From Yamagishiella unicocca (Eukaryota > Chlorophyta > Chlorophyceae > Chlamydomonadales > Volvocaceae): DNA of 64,000 nucleotides. Below the pieces are notes generated by a model. It did no database searches and was not told where the DNA came from. It saw only the letters and a list, made by a program, of their open reading frames with translations. Numbering within the stretch: the stretch's first letter is position 1; each line of letters starts with the position of its first letter. Both the position numbers and the translations under genes were made by a program. The stretch is taken from assembly GCA_003116995.1 (NCBI GenBank), contig BDSL01000018.1, positions 930,001 to 994,000 on the forward strand, given 5' to 3'. This document shows positions 32,801-44,900 of the stretch, piece by piece.

Positions 32801-35800
32801 CAGCCGCAGCAAGAGCCGCCAGATGTGGGAGACGAGAGTATCATTGTGCCGTTCGAGTTCAAGACTGGAAAGGATTCGCACGAACACAGGGCGCAGGTGA
32901 GGCGCCGCTCGTTTACGTCCGCGCTTCTGGAGGCTGCAGCAGTTGCCTTTCGTTTGGCATCTGCACTTCCAACCAAGCGCTGAAGAGCGTGTAATGCCCC
33001 TAGCGCGATCCATCCAATTCCCACGTGTCACAACGGTCCTTCTCGACATGACGCTACCAGCTTGTTTCACACTCCTTTCCGAACGCGCCCATGTAACGCA
33101 CTGTCCGATACGTAGGTGCTGTTGTACCTGCTGCTGATGGAGGACCGGTATCGGACCGCAGTGCGCACGGGGCTGTTGTGGAACAGCAACAAGCCCCTGA
33201 TGCAGGCCGTTCGCTACGCACACCACGAGCTGGCCTCCCTCATCATGCACCGTAACCGCCTGGCGGCCTACCTGGTGGGGGCTGCCAGGGTACCTCCCCC
33301 ACCGCTGTTGGGCACGGAGTCCGAACGCAAGTGCGATTACTGCGGGGTCAGCGCCACGTGCGCTCTGTACCTCAGCGCGGGCGCTCAGGGAAACAACTTG
33401 AGCGATGGGCAGGCGTCAGCTAGCCAGCTGGCGGAGATGGACCTGAACCCCGTGCTGCGGGAGAAGATGTCGACGATTTCGCCCTCAAGCGCGGCCTTCT
33501 TCGCGCACTGGGTCCGTCTGGTGGACCTGGAGGAGCACGCAACGCGCGCAAGGAGGGCAGATGTAAGATATTTAAGAGCGTCGAGGACGGGCAGGGTTGC
33601 AGTTGCTTCGGTTCCAATGCCGACTATATAAGGCCGATTGGCAGCGCCATTTGCGCATCGAAATGACTTTGACTCAGCGTTGCATCACGCGAGATGAGTA
33701 TCTCCTATGGCTGTGCACCGTTCCGTTACCCGCGCCCGGGCCCTCCTCCTGATGGCGCAGGTGTGGGCGCTGAGCGGCCCCCAGCGGGAGCAGCTGGGGG
33801 GGTGCATCGCGCAGCTGGTGTTCGAGCGCGAGCTTGCGCCGAAGGAGGACTCGGATGGCGGTCGATACTTCTACGTGTTCAGTCGCACAGCGGATGCCGG
33901 CAAGAGTGGCAGCGCTTCTACCCCAGCAGGCGACAGCTCCAGCGGCACCAACGAAGACGGGTCTGCTGGCGGGCTGCTGGTCGCGGGCTTCGCGCCCGGC
34001 GACATGGCCTTGCTGGGCGTGGAAGGCCGGCACGCCGCAGCTGCCCGAGTGACCGTGGCAGATGTGACCAAAGTAAGCCACGGGCCTCCCGCTGAGTCGT
34101 TGGGCGCGCTCTCAATCCACGTCAGTTCACATCACGCGCAATTCGAGAAGTGCTGATGATGTCCTTGCATGCCCCGCTTTGTAGGACACAATCACCGTGT
34201 CGTGTCGCAAGGAGCTGAAGGCCGACAGGCTCGGAGGCGCGCAGCAACCCATGTGCCGCTGCGGCGGTCGTGCAGGCGCACCTGCGGATGTTGGCAACTG
34301 CAGTTGCTGCAGTGGCCGTGTCCAGCCAGTGACGTGGCGCCTGGACCGTGACGAGGCCGCATCGCTGTTCGCGCAGATGCGCCTTAACCTTGCCATGCTT
34401 AGTGTTCCAGGCGCGGCATCCGGGTGGCAGGGTGGCGGTGGTCGTGGTGGTGGCGGCGGCGGTGGCCGCAAGGCCAGTGGCAGCGACCTAGCACAGGCAC
34501 GGCGTGAGGGCCACTTGATGCAGCTGCGCAAGCTGGTCATTGAACTAGAGCCCCCTCAGCAAGGCCTCGTGCACAACGGCATCAACGCTAGTTCCCAGCT
34601 GTCGGGTGAGCAAGACTGAGGTCCCAACCGGGGTGGGCTGTCTACGAGTTGCCCCACTATTCGTGATAATGAATAAAGCTGGGACAAAGGCCGGACAAAC
34701 ATTCCGTGTCTGCTAAAACCTCTATCCCCACCTCATCCCGATCACGCCCGTGGTGTCTCTGGTGACACTCCGTTTTCCATCCTGTCCGCTCGAATCTCGT
34801 GCAGCCTCAGCGGCCAGCAGCCAGCTGCAGACCAACCCCTACCTGCGGGAGCACGCTCACAGGATGAACGGCGAGCAGCTGGAGGCCGTGCAACGTGTCC
34901 TGGCGATGCAGGACTACGCCATCTTACTCGGCATGCCGGGCACCGGAAAGACCACCACCATCGTGCATGTCATCCGGGTACGTGCCTCCCCCTCTACTCC
35001 GATCCAAATCAACCCAGATTACCAGGATACAGCACAGGCGTTTGCATGGCTTGGAGGCCACCACGTTTGTTTTTGCACCAAGTAGCAGTGCGTTATTGTC
35101 ATCCACACGCAGCCGTCCGCCGATGGCCGTGCTGCCTGCCTACGCAGGCGCTGGTGGAGGCCCGAGTGAACGTGCTGGTGGCATCCTACACCAACAGCGC
35201 GGTGGACAACATCCTGCTCAAGCTGGTGGGCGGCCCCGTCTCGTTCGTGCGCCTGGGCTCAGCCCAGTCGGTGCACCCCGGGGTGCGGGCCTACATGCCC
35301 GGCGGCGCGCACCACCCAGATACCTCCGTGGCTGGGCTGCATGACCTCATGGCGCGTGTCAGCGTGGTGAGCCACGTGGTTGTCTGTGGTTGGTACGGTA
35401 ACTTGTTATGGCATTGCGTAGTGTACTGGGCAGTGATGAAACGGGTACGGGTACCTGATCGGACACTGATATTGGGTCTCGTCGAGGTTGCGCTGTGCGC
35501 AGGTTCCCCGACTCACAGCAGACACCGAGCAGGCTGTCTGGGGGGGCTAACTCCCAGGTGGACCTGAACATGGAGTTGTGCTTGGTCCGCAGGTGGGCTG
35601 CACCTGCTTGTCAGTGCACAGCCCTCTGCTGGCGGGGCGGACATTCGGCGCGTGCATCCTTGACGAGGCTAGCCAGATCACGCTGCCCGCCAGCATCGGC
35701 GCTTTGGCTCTAGCGAGGTCGTTCCTGCTGGTCGGCGACCACTACCAGCTCAGCCCCCTGGTGGTGAGCAGGGAGGCCGCGCAGGGTAGCCTTGGAGTCA

Positions 35801-36950
35801 GCCTCTTCCGCCGGCTGTCCGAGGCGCACCCCCAGGTGCGTGGCGTCCCTGCGGTAGACGGGAGCAAGCGGTGTTACCAGTCTGCGGTCGCTCGTGCAGC
35901 AGTAGGCATCCGCATGACGGACAGCGTGTTGCCTGGTTTCGCCCTGTTTTTCAAGTTTTGAGCAGCAGAAGGCATCGTGGGCACATGTTTTATCATGCCA
36001 TCCGTGAAATAGTTCCGGGGCGCTATGTGGTTCATGTCCAACATGTGTTGGTGGTCCGGTCGTGATGAGCCATTGCGCGCGCCCCTGTGCAGGCAGTCGT
36101 GACGTTGCGGAGCCAGTACCGCATGGCTGCCAACATCATGGCCCTGAGCAACGGCCTCGTCTACAATGGCCGCATGTTGTGCGGCAACGACCAAGTTGCA
36201 AGCGCAACACTTCACCTGCCCAACCTCCAGGCGCTGGCAGCACACGGAGGTGCTCCGCCCGCAGCCTCTCCGCGGACAGCCTGGCCTGCAGGGCTGCCGG
36301 TGCCTAGCTGGCTGCAGGCAGTCCTGCGGCCAGAGGCGCACGTCGTATTCCTGGACACGGACAGCGTGGCGGGTTGCCGTGAGTTGGCGCTGAAGGATGG
36401 TATGGTGAACACAGGGGAGGTACGCCTGGTGCACGCCCTCACGTCCGCGCTGATGGCGGCGGGCTTGCCACCTCGCGACATCGGCGTGGCGTCGCCGTAC
36501 AAGGCGCAGGTAGCGGCTCTGCAGCAGGCCATGGCGGGGCTGGCGTCGACTGCAGCGGACGGCGGCGCGGGCGCCACGACCGCCGGCGGTCCGGCGGCCC
36601 CCAGCGCCGATGGCGGAGCTGTGGAGGTCTTGACTGTCGACAAGTACCAAGGCCGCGATAAGCCCGCCATCCTGCTGTCGTTCGTGCGCTGCAACCCCTC
36701 GCGCAGCGCCGGCCGGTTGCTAGCGGACTGGCAGCGGCTCAACGTGGCCATCACGCGCGCACGCACGAAGCTGGTGCTTGTGGGCTCCGCGGCCACGCTG
36801 TCATCCATACCCATGCTGGAGGACATGCTGGCGCTGCTGCGGCGCAATGCCTGGGTTCTGAGCCTGCCGATGGACTGCCTAGCTGGGCTGCCGCCAGTAC
36901 CGACAGCGGCCACGGCCACGGCGATGCCGTCAGAGCTCGCAGTGAAGTGA
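29873..36950 (+). CDS. DNA2: DNA2 nuclease-helicase
   Basis: DNA2 processes long Okazaki flaps and resects double-strand breaks with RPA and BLM/Sgs1-type helicases. Twelve exons join in phase (29873-30022, 30210-31430, 31512-31683, 31890-32065, 32240-32896, 33116-33562, 33761-34072, 34185-34605, 34805-34977, 35148-35366, 35593-35835, 36093-36950), giving about 1682 aa. After a disordered N-terminal region of about 440 residues comes the RecB-type nuclease: MHELLQ, the motif-II Asp in GLKGQLDG, and FEFKTGKDS (Glu and Lys). The Fe-S cysteines are present: one in AIRCSRQAW and three in KCDYCGVSATC. The SF1 helicase has GMPGTGKTTT, LDEASQITLP, GDHYQLSPLV, SQYRMAANIM, DKYQGRDKPAILLSFVR and NVAITRARTKLVLVG. 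All catalytic residues look intact. The protein is longer than human DNA2 (1060) because of the N-terminus and Gly/Ser/Ala-rich inserts. The start could also be the ATG at 30219. Confidence 0.93.
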
Positions 36951-38931
36951 GGACGGGGAGCAAGGGTGTCCAGATCTCGTCCGGTTGATATTTGCGGGCA
37001 TCGACGAGGCTCCTTTTGCATTATTGCATATAGAGATTTTGTTAGGTTGCGTGTTTCCTTTGCATCACGCTCCACACAATGGGCATTGATTGACGGCAAC
37101 ATGTTATTTTCAAGGAACGAGTGCTTAGATGTTGGAACGGCCATGCGATGTTCGGCGACAGGTCTGCAGGTGGGCGTGGGGCTGGTTAACACGCAAGCGC
37201 AAGCGAGCATTGCTCCCTGCCCGTGGTACACGGCGGATTGGAAGACGAGGCGGTATGGGCAGGAGTTGGTCGCTCATGATTGTTTAGTACGTGTTTTTAG
37301 TAGATTAGCAGCTGTCCGCGGAAGTCGACGATCAGCCAAGGTCAGTGCGGTCGCCTCGTATTGGCAAACCCACAGGTGCAGCGGTGATATGGGGTGTACA
37401 TGCGCTCTGGTTTTCGTTCAGCAGCTAGATTTTCGGGGCAGTTGAACCGCGCTTCGTGGATAGGCACAATGTGGATGAAAGGGCAAAGTGTGGTGAGTTA
37501 TTGCCGGCCTGTACTGAGGCTTTTTCATGGCGTCCGTTATGTATTCTAGCGTAAGGGGCACGACGATTTCCTGGCACGCACATCCAAACCACTACAAATC
37601 TGGCCCCCGACGCCTAAAGGAATTGCGAGGTATAGTGTTCAGCACAGCTCGGCTGGGTACGTTAAATGTTTTTTCCGTTATACTTAATGGTCTGCTTCCA
37701 TGGGTGCCTCCTTAGCGTGTACAATGCACATGCTGCAATTGTCGATGCATCGCTCTCAGTAGTCCCCTCGCTTGTACCTGTGGAGGCGAGTCCAGACCCC
37801 TTCCCGCATGTCATGACGGCGGGCTGCTGCGCTACAGCCGCCAGCTTCGACAATCGTGGAGTGCTACTCGCCATGACTGCAAGTCCACGCCTGGGCCTCA
37901 CTAGTGCCTCTGCATTCGCCGCCGCTTGTCCGCCCAGGTTCTCGTACCTGCATTGGTAATGACCGTCTGGCATCCGGAGTGCCCACTCCGATCGGGGCGC
38001 AATTTACATTGCAAATTATTTTGTCCCTGATCGCCTATCTGGGACGAGCCATGTGAAAGGCAAAGCCATGTTCGCCCCGCAGTCAATACTCCACCCTACG
38101 TCATCGCGCCCATGGCAACCTCCTTCTCCTCCTACGGTATCAACTCCGCCCGAGTAAGTAAACAGCAACAACACCCGGTTCCCCTCAGTGGATTACCACA
38201 TGCGCCTCGCGCCGTGAAAGCAACGCGCAGCGAGCTAAGGTGATCACTGCAGCATCATGACTGGGTGGCCCAAACGTCCTGACCTGTGTAAACGTGTTCG
38301 ACAATCTTAAAAAATGGCGTACGCACGAACAGGCTCACTTGAAAACGGGGCATGCAAGGCAGGTATAGAGCGGCCCGCGCATTGTGCCTTATAACCGACG
38401 GGAATTATGTCCTGCAAGTGTTGGGTGCCTCCCCACCCCCGCGTTCAGTGGTGATGGTGTGTCGTGACGTTGGGTGTCACTCGAAAGCATGGAGGATCTG
38501 CTGCTGACTGCAGCACACACGAGTGAAGGTCGCGCATGGTGCACCCCGCGAAAGTGGAAGACGCCCCCGATTAGTCAGCTTCGCTAACAACCACATGGCA
38601 CCAGTTGGCGCGCACAGCAGGACCCAGCAGTCCTGCGGGCCTCCTCGACATCATGGCTAACAGTTACTCGCATCACTGATTCGGCCTGAGACCGCACACG
38701 TGTCAGTCACACCAGCCACGGCAAGCCTTTCGAGCGTCACGTGCACCTCAGCAATGTCAGATATAGACTAGGTTCCAGGGCCTTCCCCGTCAAAGTTTGA
38801 AATGGCATCAAAACGTATGTGCGATGCGATATGTGCTCGCCCAGCAGGCCTCCCTGAACGCGCACCCCTCAGCAGCTGTTATTACGAGTCAAGACGCCGT
38901 CGGACCGACGCCGCCTATCAGTTTATGTGTG
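36951..38931. other. about 2 kb between convergent genes, nothing firm
   Basis: The 3' ends of DNA2 (+) and the large USP gene (-) face each other here. Open frames overlap on both strands at 37662-37973: a plus-strand 97 aa frame with a hydrophobic start, and a minus-strand frame beginning after a good acceptor with YENLGGQAAANAEALVRPRR. The minus frame could be a further 3' exon of the USP gene, but no join was demonstrated. A reverse-strand TGTAA occurs near 38006. Confidence 0.35.
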
Positions 38932-41900
38932 TTAACAAGGGGCGTAGTCAGCAAATGCCCCTTCAACCTCCAGCCTCTTGCGGCGTCTCTTGCAACAGCC
39001 TGCACACATCCCAACTAGTCGCACGTATAAGAACACAGGCCACAAAAACCGTCCAGCGACCCTGTCACCTCCACAGGACCAACATTTCAGTCAAGTGGCA
39101 GGGCGCCCCAAACAGGGGGCGGCCCTCAATCCCTTCCCCCCTCACGGCCCCACAGGCCGCTGTATCAAGACTCACCCCCTCCTTCAGACATGATGCCGGA
39201 TCCAGGCACGATCACCCGCTCGGGGTAGATCAGCACCGGGCAGGGCGCGGACCGTACCAGCTGCAGAAGCGCAGGCGGCAGAGACCTGGTCGAGCCCGGC
39301 GCCAGCTGTATGCTCAGCAGCTGAGTGCCGTAGTCTCGTGCGGCGATGCAGAGGGCGCTGTACCAGTCGCCCTGGACCAGGACCTTCACTGGTGTGTGGA
39401 AGTCATTGGCTGCGGCGATAAAGAGCAAGGAAGGAGGGCAGGAGGAGGAATCAGGACTCGCAAAGACTACAGCTGGAGAGCAGTTGGCCATTGCTGATGG
39501 AGGCAGCGACACGAAGTGCATTGTGAGGTGGACAGCTGACGGAATCAGGCGCACAGCCGCAATTCCTAGCATCACCCGCTCTACCCATGCAATTCCTAGC
39601 ATCTCCCGCTCTACCCATGCACCCCTCCTTTGCGAAGGCTCCCTCCTCCTGCCCACGCCTGCCTACCCGCGGCAATGCTCTCAAAGTTCGCCATGAGCGT
39701 TTTGAGCGCCACCGCCTGGATGCACGTGGCGTCGTACCCGGCGTTGCCCTGGGCCATGCCGGGGGGCAGCACCTGAGGAGGTATGCGCGGGACGGGGTTA
39801 CGATTGAGCGCCGTACGGGCAGGGAAAAGGTTAGCACTAGCCGTCGGACGCTCGAACTCGAAGCGGGCGGGGGAACCGGGGACTGGACCTTGCGAGTCTG
39901 TTGGTCAGAGCCACAGCACGACAATAACACCGTAGTCCGGATTGCACCCATGCGGCGCCCTGGCAAGACTCTGCAACGTAGACGCCCCGACGCCGAAAGT
40001 GTAAGTGATTTCCGAGCAGAGATAACCATGGCGATACACCATGCCGCCTAGCACACCTGCGTTAGCGTCAGCGCGTCCTGCCGCAGCGACGGCTCCAGCA
40101 GGGAGCGGGCCAGATGGTGCATCATGGGTCGGCTGTGGCGCTCCACGACCGCCATGACGGCGAGGCGGCCGGTGGTGGCGCCGCCCACACCGCCCACGGG
40201 CAGCCGAGCCTGACGGCCGCCGTTGGCGACTGTCTCAGTCGAATGGCGCTGCGGAGACGAACGGAAGCGGGCCGGGGCAGCGGCACGCGTGTTGTTGGGA
40301 CAGCGCTAGGAGCAGGAGTGCTGTGTCTGCATCCCTCACCCTCAGCTTCACCACAACGCCCAACACATCATGTGCACTTCACCCAAACGTCCACCTTGCG
40401 TGGCAGGCCATCCGTGCACCCACACGGGCCACACTCCGACGCGCTGCCGCAGCTCTGCCCCCCCACCGCCCCCCACCTCCCGCCCACCTTGAGGTAGGTC
40501 TTGGTGTTGGCTGTCACCAGGATGACGGGGAGCGAAAAGGTCCGCAGGATTGACAGCGCCACCGAGGACACCAACATCTCGGAGGGCGACTCGTCCATCG
40601 CGCCGCCGGGCTGAGCAGTGGCCAGCGGGAAGGCGCCGCCGCGTCCTGCGCCCCCCGCCGCCCCCGAACCGCCCATCGCCGTGCCAGGGGGCTTCATCGC
40701 CGTTCCGGGCAGCACCACCGGGCTGTTGCGGGGGATGACGCTGGCTACTGCCGTGATGGCGGTGCTGCCGACCACCAGGAGGCCGCAGTTGTGCTGCGTC
40801 ACGACGTCGGCCACGCACTCCAACAGGCCCCGCCCCTCCTGGCTCTGCAGGCCGGAAAAAACACGCACAGCGGGGAAGGGGGGGAGTGGGGGAGAGGGCA
40901 GATCAGAGGTGTCTACCGGACAGCGCGTGGGTGTACGGACGCACAAGCTGGTACCGCAGCTGCGGTACCAAAATGTACCAGTCGAAGGGGAACAACCGAA
41001 CAGCGCTTCCGCAAGCAAGTGCACGTTGACACCATGTTGACTCATCCAAAACCTGAATTGCGAACACCACCGCCGCCAAGCCCCTGGGAGCCCCTCCACC
41101 ACTTTCCCCTTCCCCGGCACCCCGCCCCGGGCCTACCAGGACGTGCGTGAGGACGTCCGCCGAAGTGCGGAAGGCCTTCATGAGCCTGTCCAGCAGCGCC
41201 GCCGCCTCCCCCCGCTGCGCCTCCGTCGGCACCACGGTGACCAGGTGGATGCGGTCGTTGCGCTCCCGCCGCACCAGCCCCGCAGCCACGTTGGTTGCGG
41301 TGAGGCTGACACTGTTGTCCTGTGGTACGACAAGATCCGGATGTGAGATATGGCAAGATCCGGGTGTGAGATATGACAAGATCCGGATGTGACGGGTGGG
41401 GCCCCGGGGCTTTAGTTGGTAAAGGTGGCATTCGGCTGGGAGTTTCAGGGACCGAGGATGCCTTGCGGCGGACGGCAATGCCAGGGCAAGCTACACCGCT
41501 TCCAGGGCGCAGACCGGGACCTGATATCTGCCGGGCATCGCGGCAGCAATGGCGGCTCGCCGGCTGTGCGGCTCCGGTCAGCGTGTGCCCCCCCGTGCCT
41601 CCTCCACCGCGGTGGCAGCTCACACCTGTACAAACACGAGGATGTTCTGTCCCGGCTTCTGGTGCCGCGAAAAAGACGGCAGCTTGGCTGCCAATCGCTG
41701 CGCCGCCCCTCGCAGGTCCAGGTCCGAGTTGCTGAGCAGCTCCACCAGCTGCTGGCCGTCCTGGGGGCAGCGCACCAGTGAGGGGCGGAGACAGCGCCAA
41801 CACCACCGTGAGCATGAGCACGAGCAGTGAGCATGAGGATTATGGCCTGGTGTAAAGCCATGATGGCCGTAACAACGCAAAAGGCGGAAGCGGAAGCGGA

Positions 41901-44900
41901 ACCGCCGTTGCGACACGGCAGAGGGCGGGGGAACCTGCTGCGGGGCACCTGCTGCCGGGAGCCCGCGGCAAGCGATGCAAGTCACCCACCCTCCCCTGAG
42001 GCCCCCCTGCGGGTCTCCTCTCAACCCCGCCCACCTCCGGCCCGCGCACGAAGATGGGTGCTCTGTGCGCCTTGAGCGCCACCACCCTGCTGGCGTGGTG
42101 CATGGTGAGGTCGGTCATGGACAGGTGCAGCCGCAGGAGCACCGTGTCCAACCCCTGCGACGCCGCGAACGCCAGCTGGTGCTCGCTGAGGCCGCCGGCC
42201 GTCGGGAAGGGGAAGATGGCGCCGTTGTTGGCGGCCGCCGTAGCGGCTCCTTCGTCGAGGGAGCTGGCCTGCTTCTGCAGCCCCCCCGGCCCGGCCGCCT
42301 GCATCAGCGCCTTGAGGTCCACGACGGGCAGCAGCTTGGGCCGCAGCACGGTGGGACCCGTGAGCAGCGAAGAGAGGACCTCGAAGCGGAACACATACCT
42401 GCGCGGCGCAAAGCGGGTAGCATAAAAAACGTTGACCGTTGGGGGCGCCGAGAGAGAGGGAAGCAAACAGGCAATAAGGCGAAAATCCATGCACCGAGCA
42501 CACAAGCCACACGTGTGGCTTGTGTGCTCGGTGCACACAAGCCACACGTGCGGTGGCAAATAAGCGAGGTGGAAGGCGCGTCGAGAGGGCAGGAGCCCCG
42601 CGCTCCTGCCGCGCCCACCAACCGCTATAGCTGTCGCCACGTCTAGCCCTGCGATCGCACGGCACCTCGCACCACACCCACCCACCTGCCAATCCCAACG
42701 GACGTCGCCGCGGCGCGCGTGCTCGCTATTTGGTTCAGCTCGTGCTGCATGTGCGCGCTGTTGAGCTCGCACGCCAGCAGCTCCACCACCGGCAGCTGCG
42801 GCTTGGAGCCCGCGGTGTAGCGGTCCAGCCGCACCGCGCCGTCCAGCCGGCCCAGCACCATGCCCGTCACCTTGGGCTTGCGGCACAGCAGCACGCTGCC
42901 GTGCTGCAGCACCATGTCGCGGTGCTTCACGTACGTGGAGGCGGCCTCCACCGCCACACTGTAGCGCAGGTGTGGCGTGTTCCACTGCGGGAGAGGAGGG
43001 GAGAGGAGGGGAGAGGAGGGGGGGGGTATAAGAGAAAGAGGGGGGAAGGGATTGAAGAAACCCGTGTAAAACACATAGGAGAAGGAGGCGAAAAGACCAG
43101 TGACGAGTCGGGGAGGGGGGAGGGACCAGGTCATAGGGATGCAGGATAACAGTTTGAGGTACAGCACAGCACAGCAACGGCACCGCACAGCGCAGCGCAG
43201 GTGGAAGAGAGGGGAGGGGAGGAGGGCTGAGGAGGGGAACGTGGTGCGGTAGTCGAGGATGTGAGCGGCAGGGTCTGGGCTCTGTGGTGTGTCCCCCCGG
43301 GTCCCAACGCACCATGTAGGAGACGTGGGAGAGGGTGCGCAGGTCCAGAGCCCCGTCGTCCACCAGGAGGGAGAGGTCCTGGCAGGTGCGGCTGACGAAC
43401 CACCTGCGGGCGATTGGCGGTTGGGCGGCGGTGGGGGCAGCGGTTGAGCGGTGGGGGCAGCGGTGGGAGCAGCGGTGGCAGGAACTCAGGATGCGACGAA
43501 GATGAGTTGGTCGACACTATTACGAGATGGCCCCAACTTACTCGGTGTTTCGTTTGCGCAGCTCCTGCATGATGCTGTGCGGCAGCCGCTCCAGGTCGCC
43601 TGCGTCGTTGAGGAACAGCGCGTGGCCCGGCCACAGCAGCTGCGGCAGCGGCGGACAAGGAACGCCGTCATCGTCAGTGACACCGACCTGTGAAAGCGCC
43701 AGCTCATGCCATCCAGGTAGCTGATTCCACCCAAAGCACGCAGCTACGTTCGGCGTTTCACCACCGCGGAAGAAGCCAGCCTTCCTGCAGCTATTTTATG
43801 TTCTTATCTTCACTCGCGCGCCGTGTCCTGCCTTGACCCGTGCCGCATGCATCACTGGCAACGCGGACGCCGCATCAGCCGGGACCCTTCCCTTGGGCGA
43901 GCTTTCCCCCACGACCACGCAACGCACCTGCAGCATTGAGAACCCCGTCCCCGGTGTGTACGTGGGCTGGTCTGTGGCAGGTTGGAAGGCGTTCGTCTCG
44001 GGGCTGTAGCGCATGACCGGGTGGCTGGGTTGCACAACGATGAACAGGTTTCGCCGGAGGCGCCTGCGGGCGGTAGAACACGGGTCGGAACGCCGGTAAA
44101 GGGCGTGGACGAGAGGCTGGCATGGTGTGGGTATGGGGTTTACAATAATAGAACCGGTAACGCGACTGGGGAAATGTAGCGTGTGCATAGCCTTCGGACA
44201 CCGGGGTGGGGGGGATGCCGAGTGCCGAGTTGGCCGATGGCAGGCATTCTTCGCGGCGCTAGCGGCCCGCAAACTGGCTGGCAAATGTCCAACATAACGA
44301 AGTCCTCAGCCCTAAGCGAGCCGTTACAGGCCAACAGGCGTCCTCCAGTCCCCCCGTGCGGCCTGCCTCAACAGCAGCAAACAGCGCGCGTCAACTACGC
44401 ACGGCTAATCGCCCTGCGACCCCCCCGCCCTGCGCTGGGGGCGGCCCCCTCCTCCTCCTCCTCCTCCAAATCCTTCTTCCTCGTTGTTTGCTACTTCGTG
44501 CCCAACGCTTTCCCTCGCCACCCCACCTGTAGATGCCGTACTGCAGCAGGTCCGCCCCCAGGTTCTCCTGCTGTCGCTCGCTGATGTGCAGGATGACGGG
44601 CAGGGCCTCCAGCGCCTGCGGCCCCGCCAGCTCTGCGACGCGGTTGGCCAGCTGCTGCAGCACCCGCACGCCCAGCGGCATGCCCACCATGCGCTCGGGC
44701 GGCTTCTCCCCGGGTCGCGGCGGGTGCGCCTGCTGCGCCGCCAGCTGGGCCTCTAAGACCTGCAGCCACGATAACAGCGAAGGAAGGGTCGGAGGTCGGC
44801 CAACTCAGTTGACGTCTGTGATGGCTGTGTGTTGGCAGCTAGGGCGAGGCCGGGTGATGCGGGGCGCCACACAACCATACCCACGAGGGCTGCACCGGCC

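Noticed and set aside
37662..37973. Overlapping frames on both strands in the DNA2-USP interval
   Set aside because: Each could be an exon or a small secreted protein, but no start, splice join or family supports either one.
42021..43363. Long reverse ORF of about 500 aa running through 41840-43363
   Set aside because: It reads through clear introns and simple repeats of the USP gene; the exons are in different frames with good splice sites.
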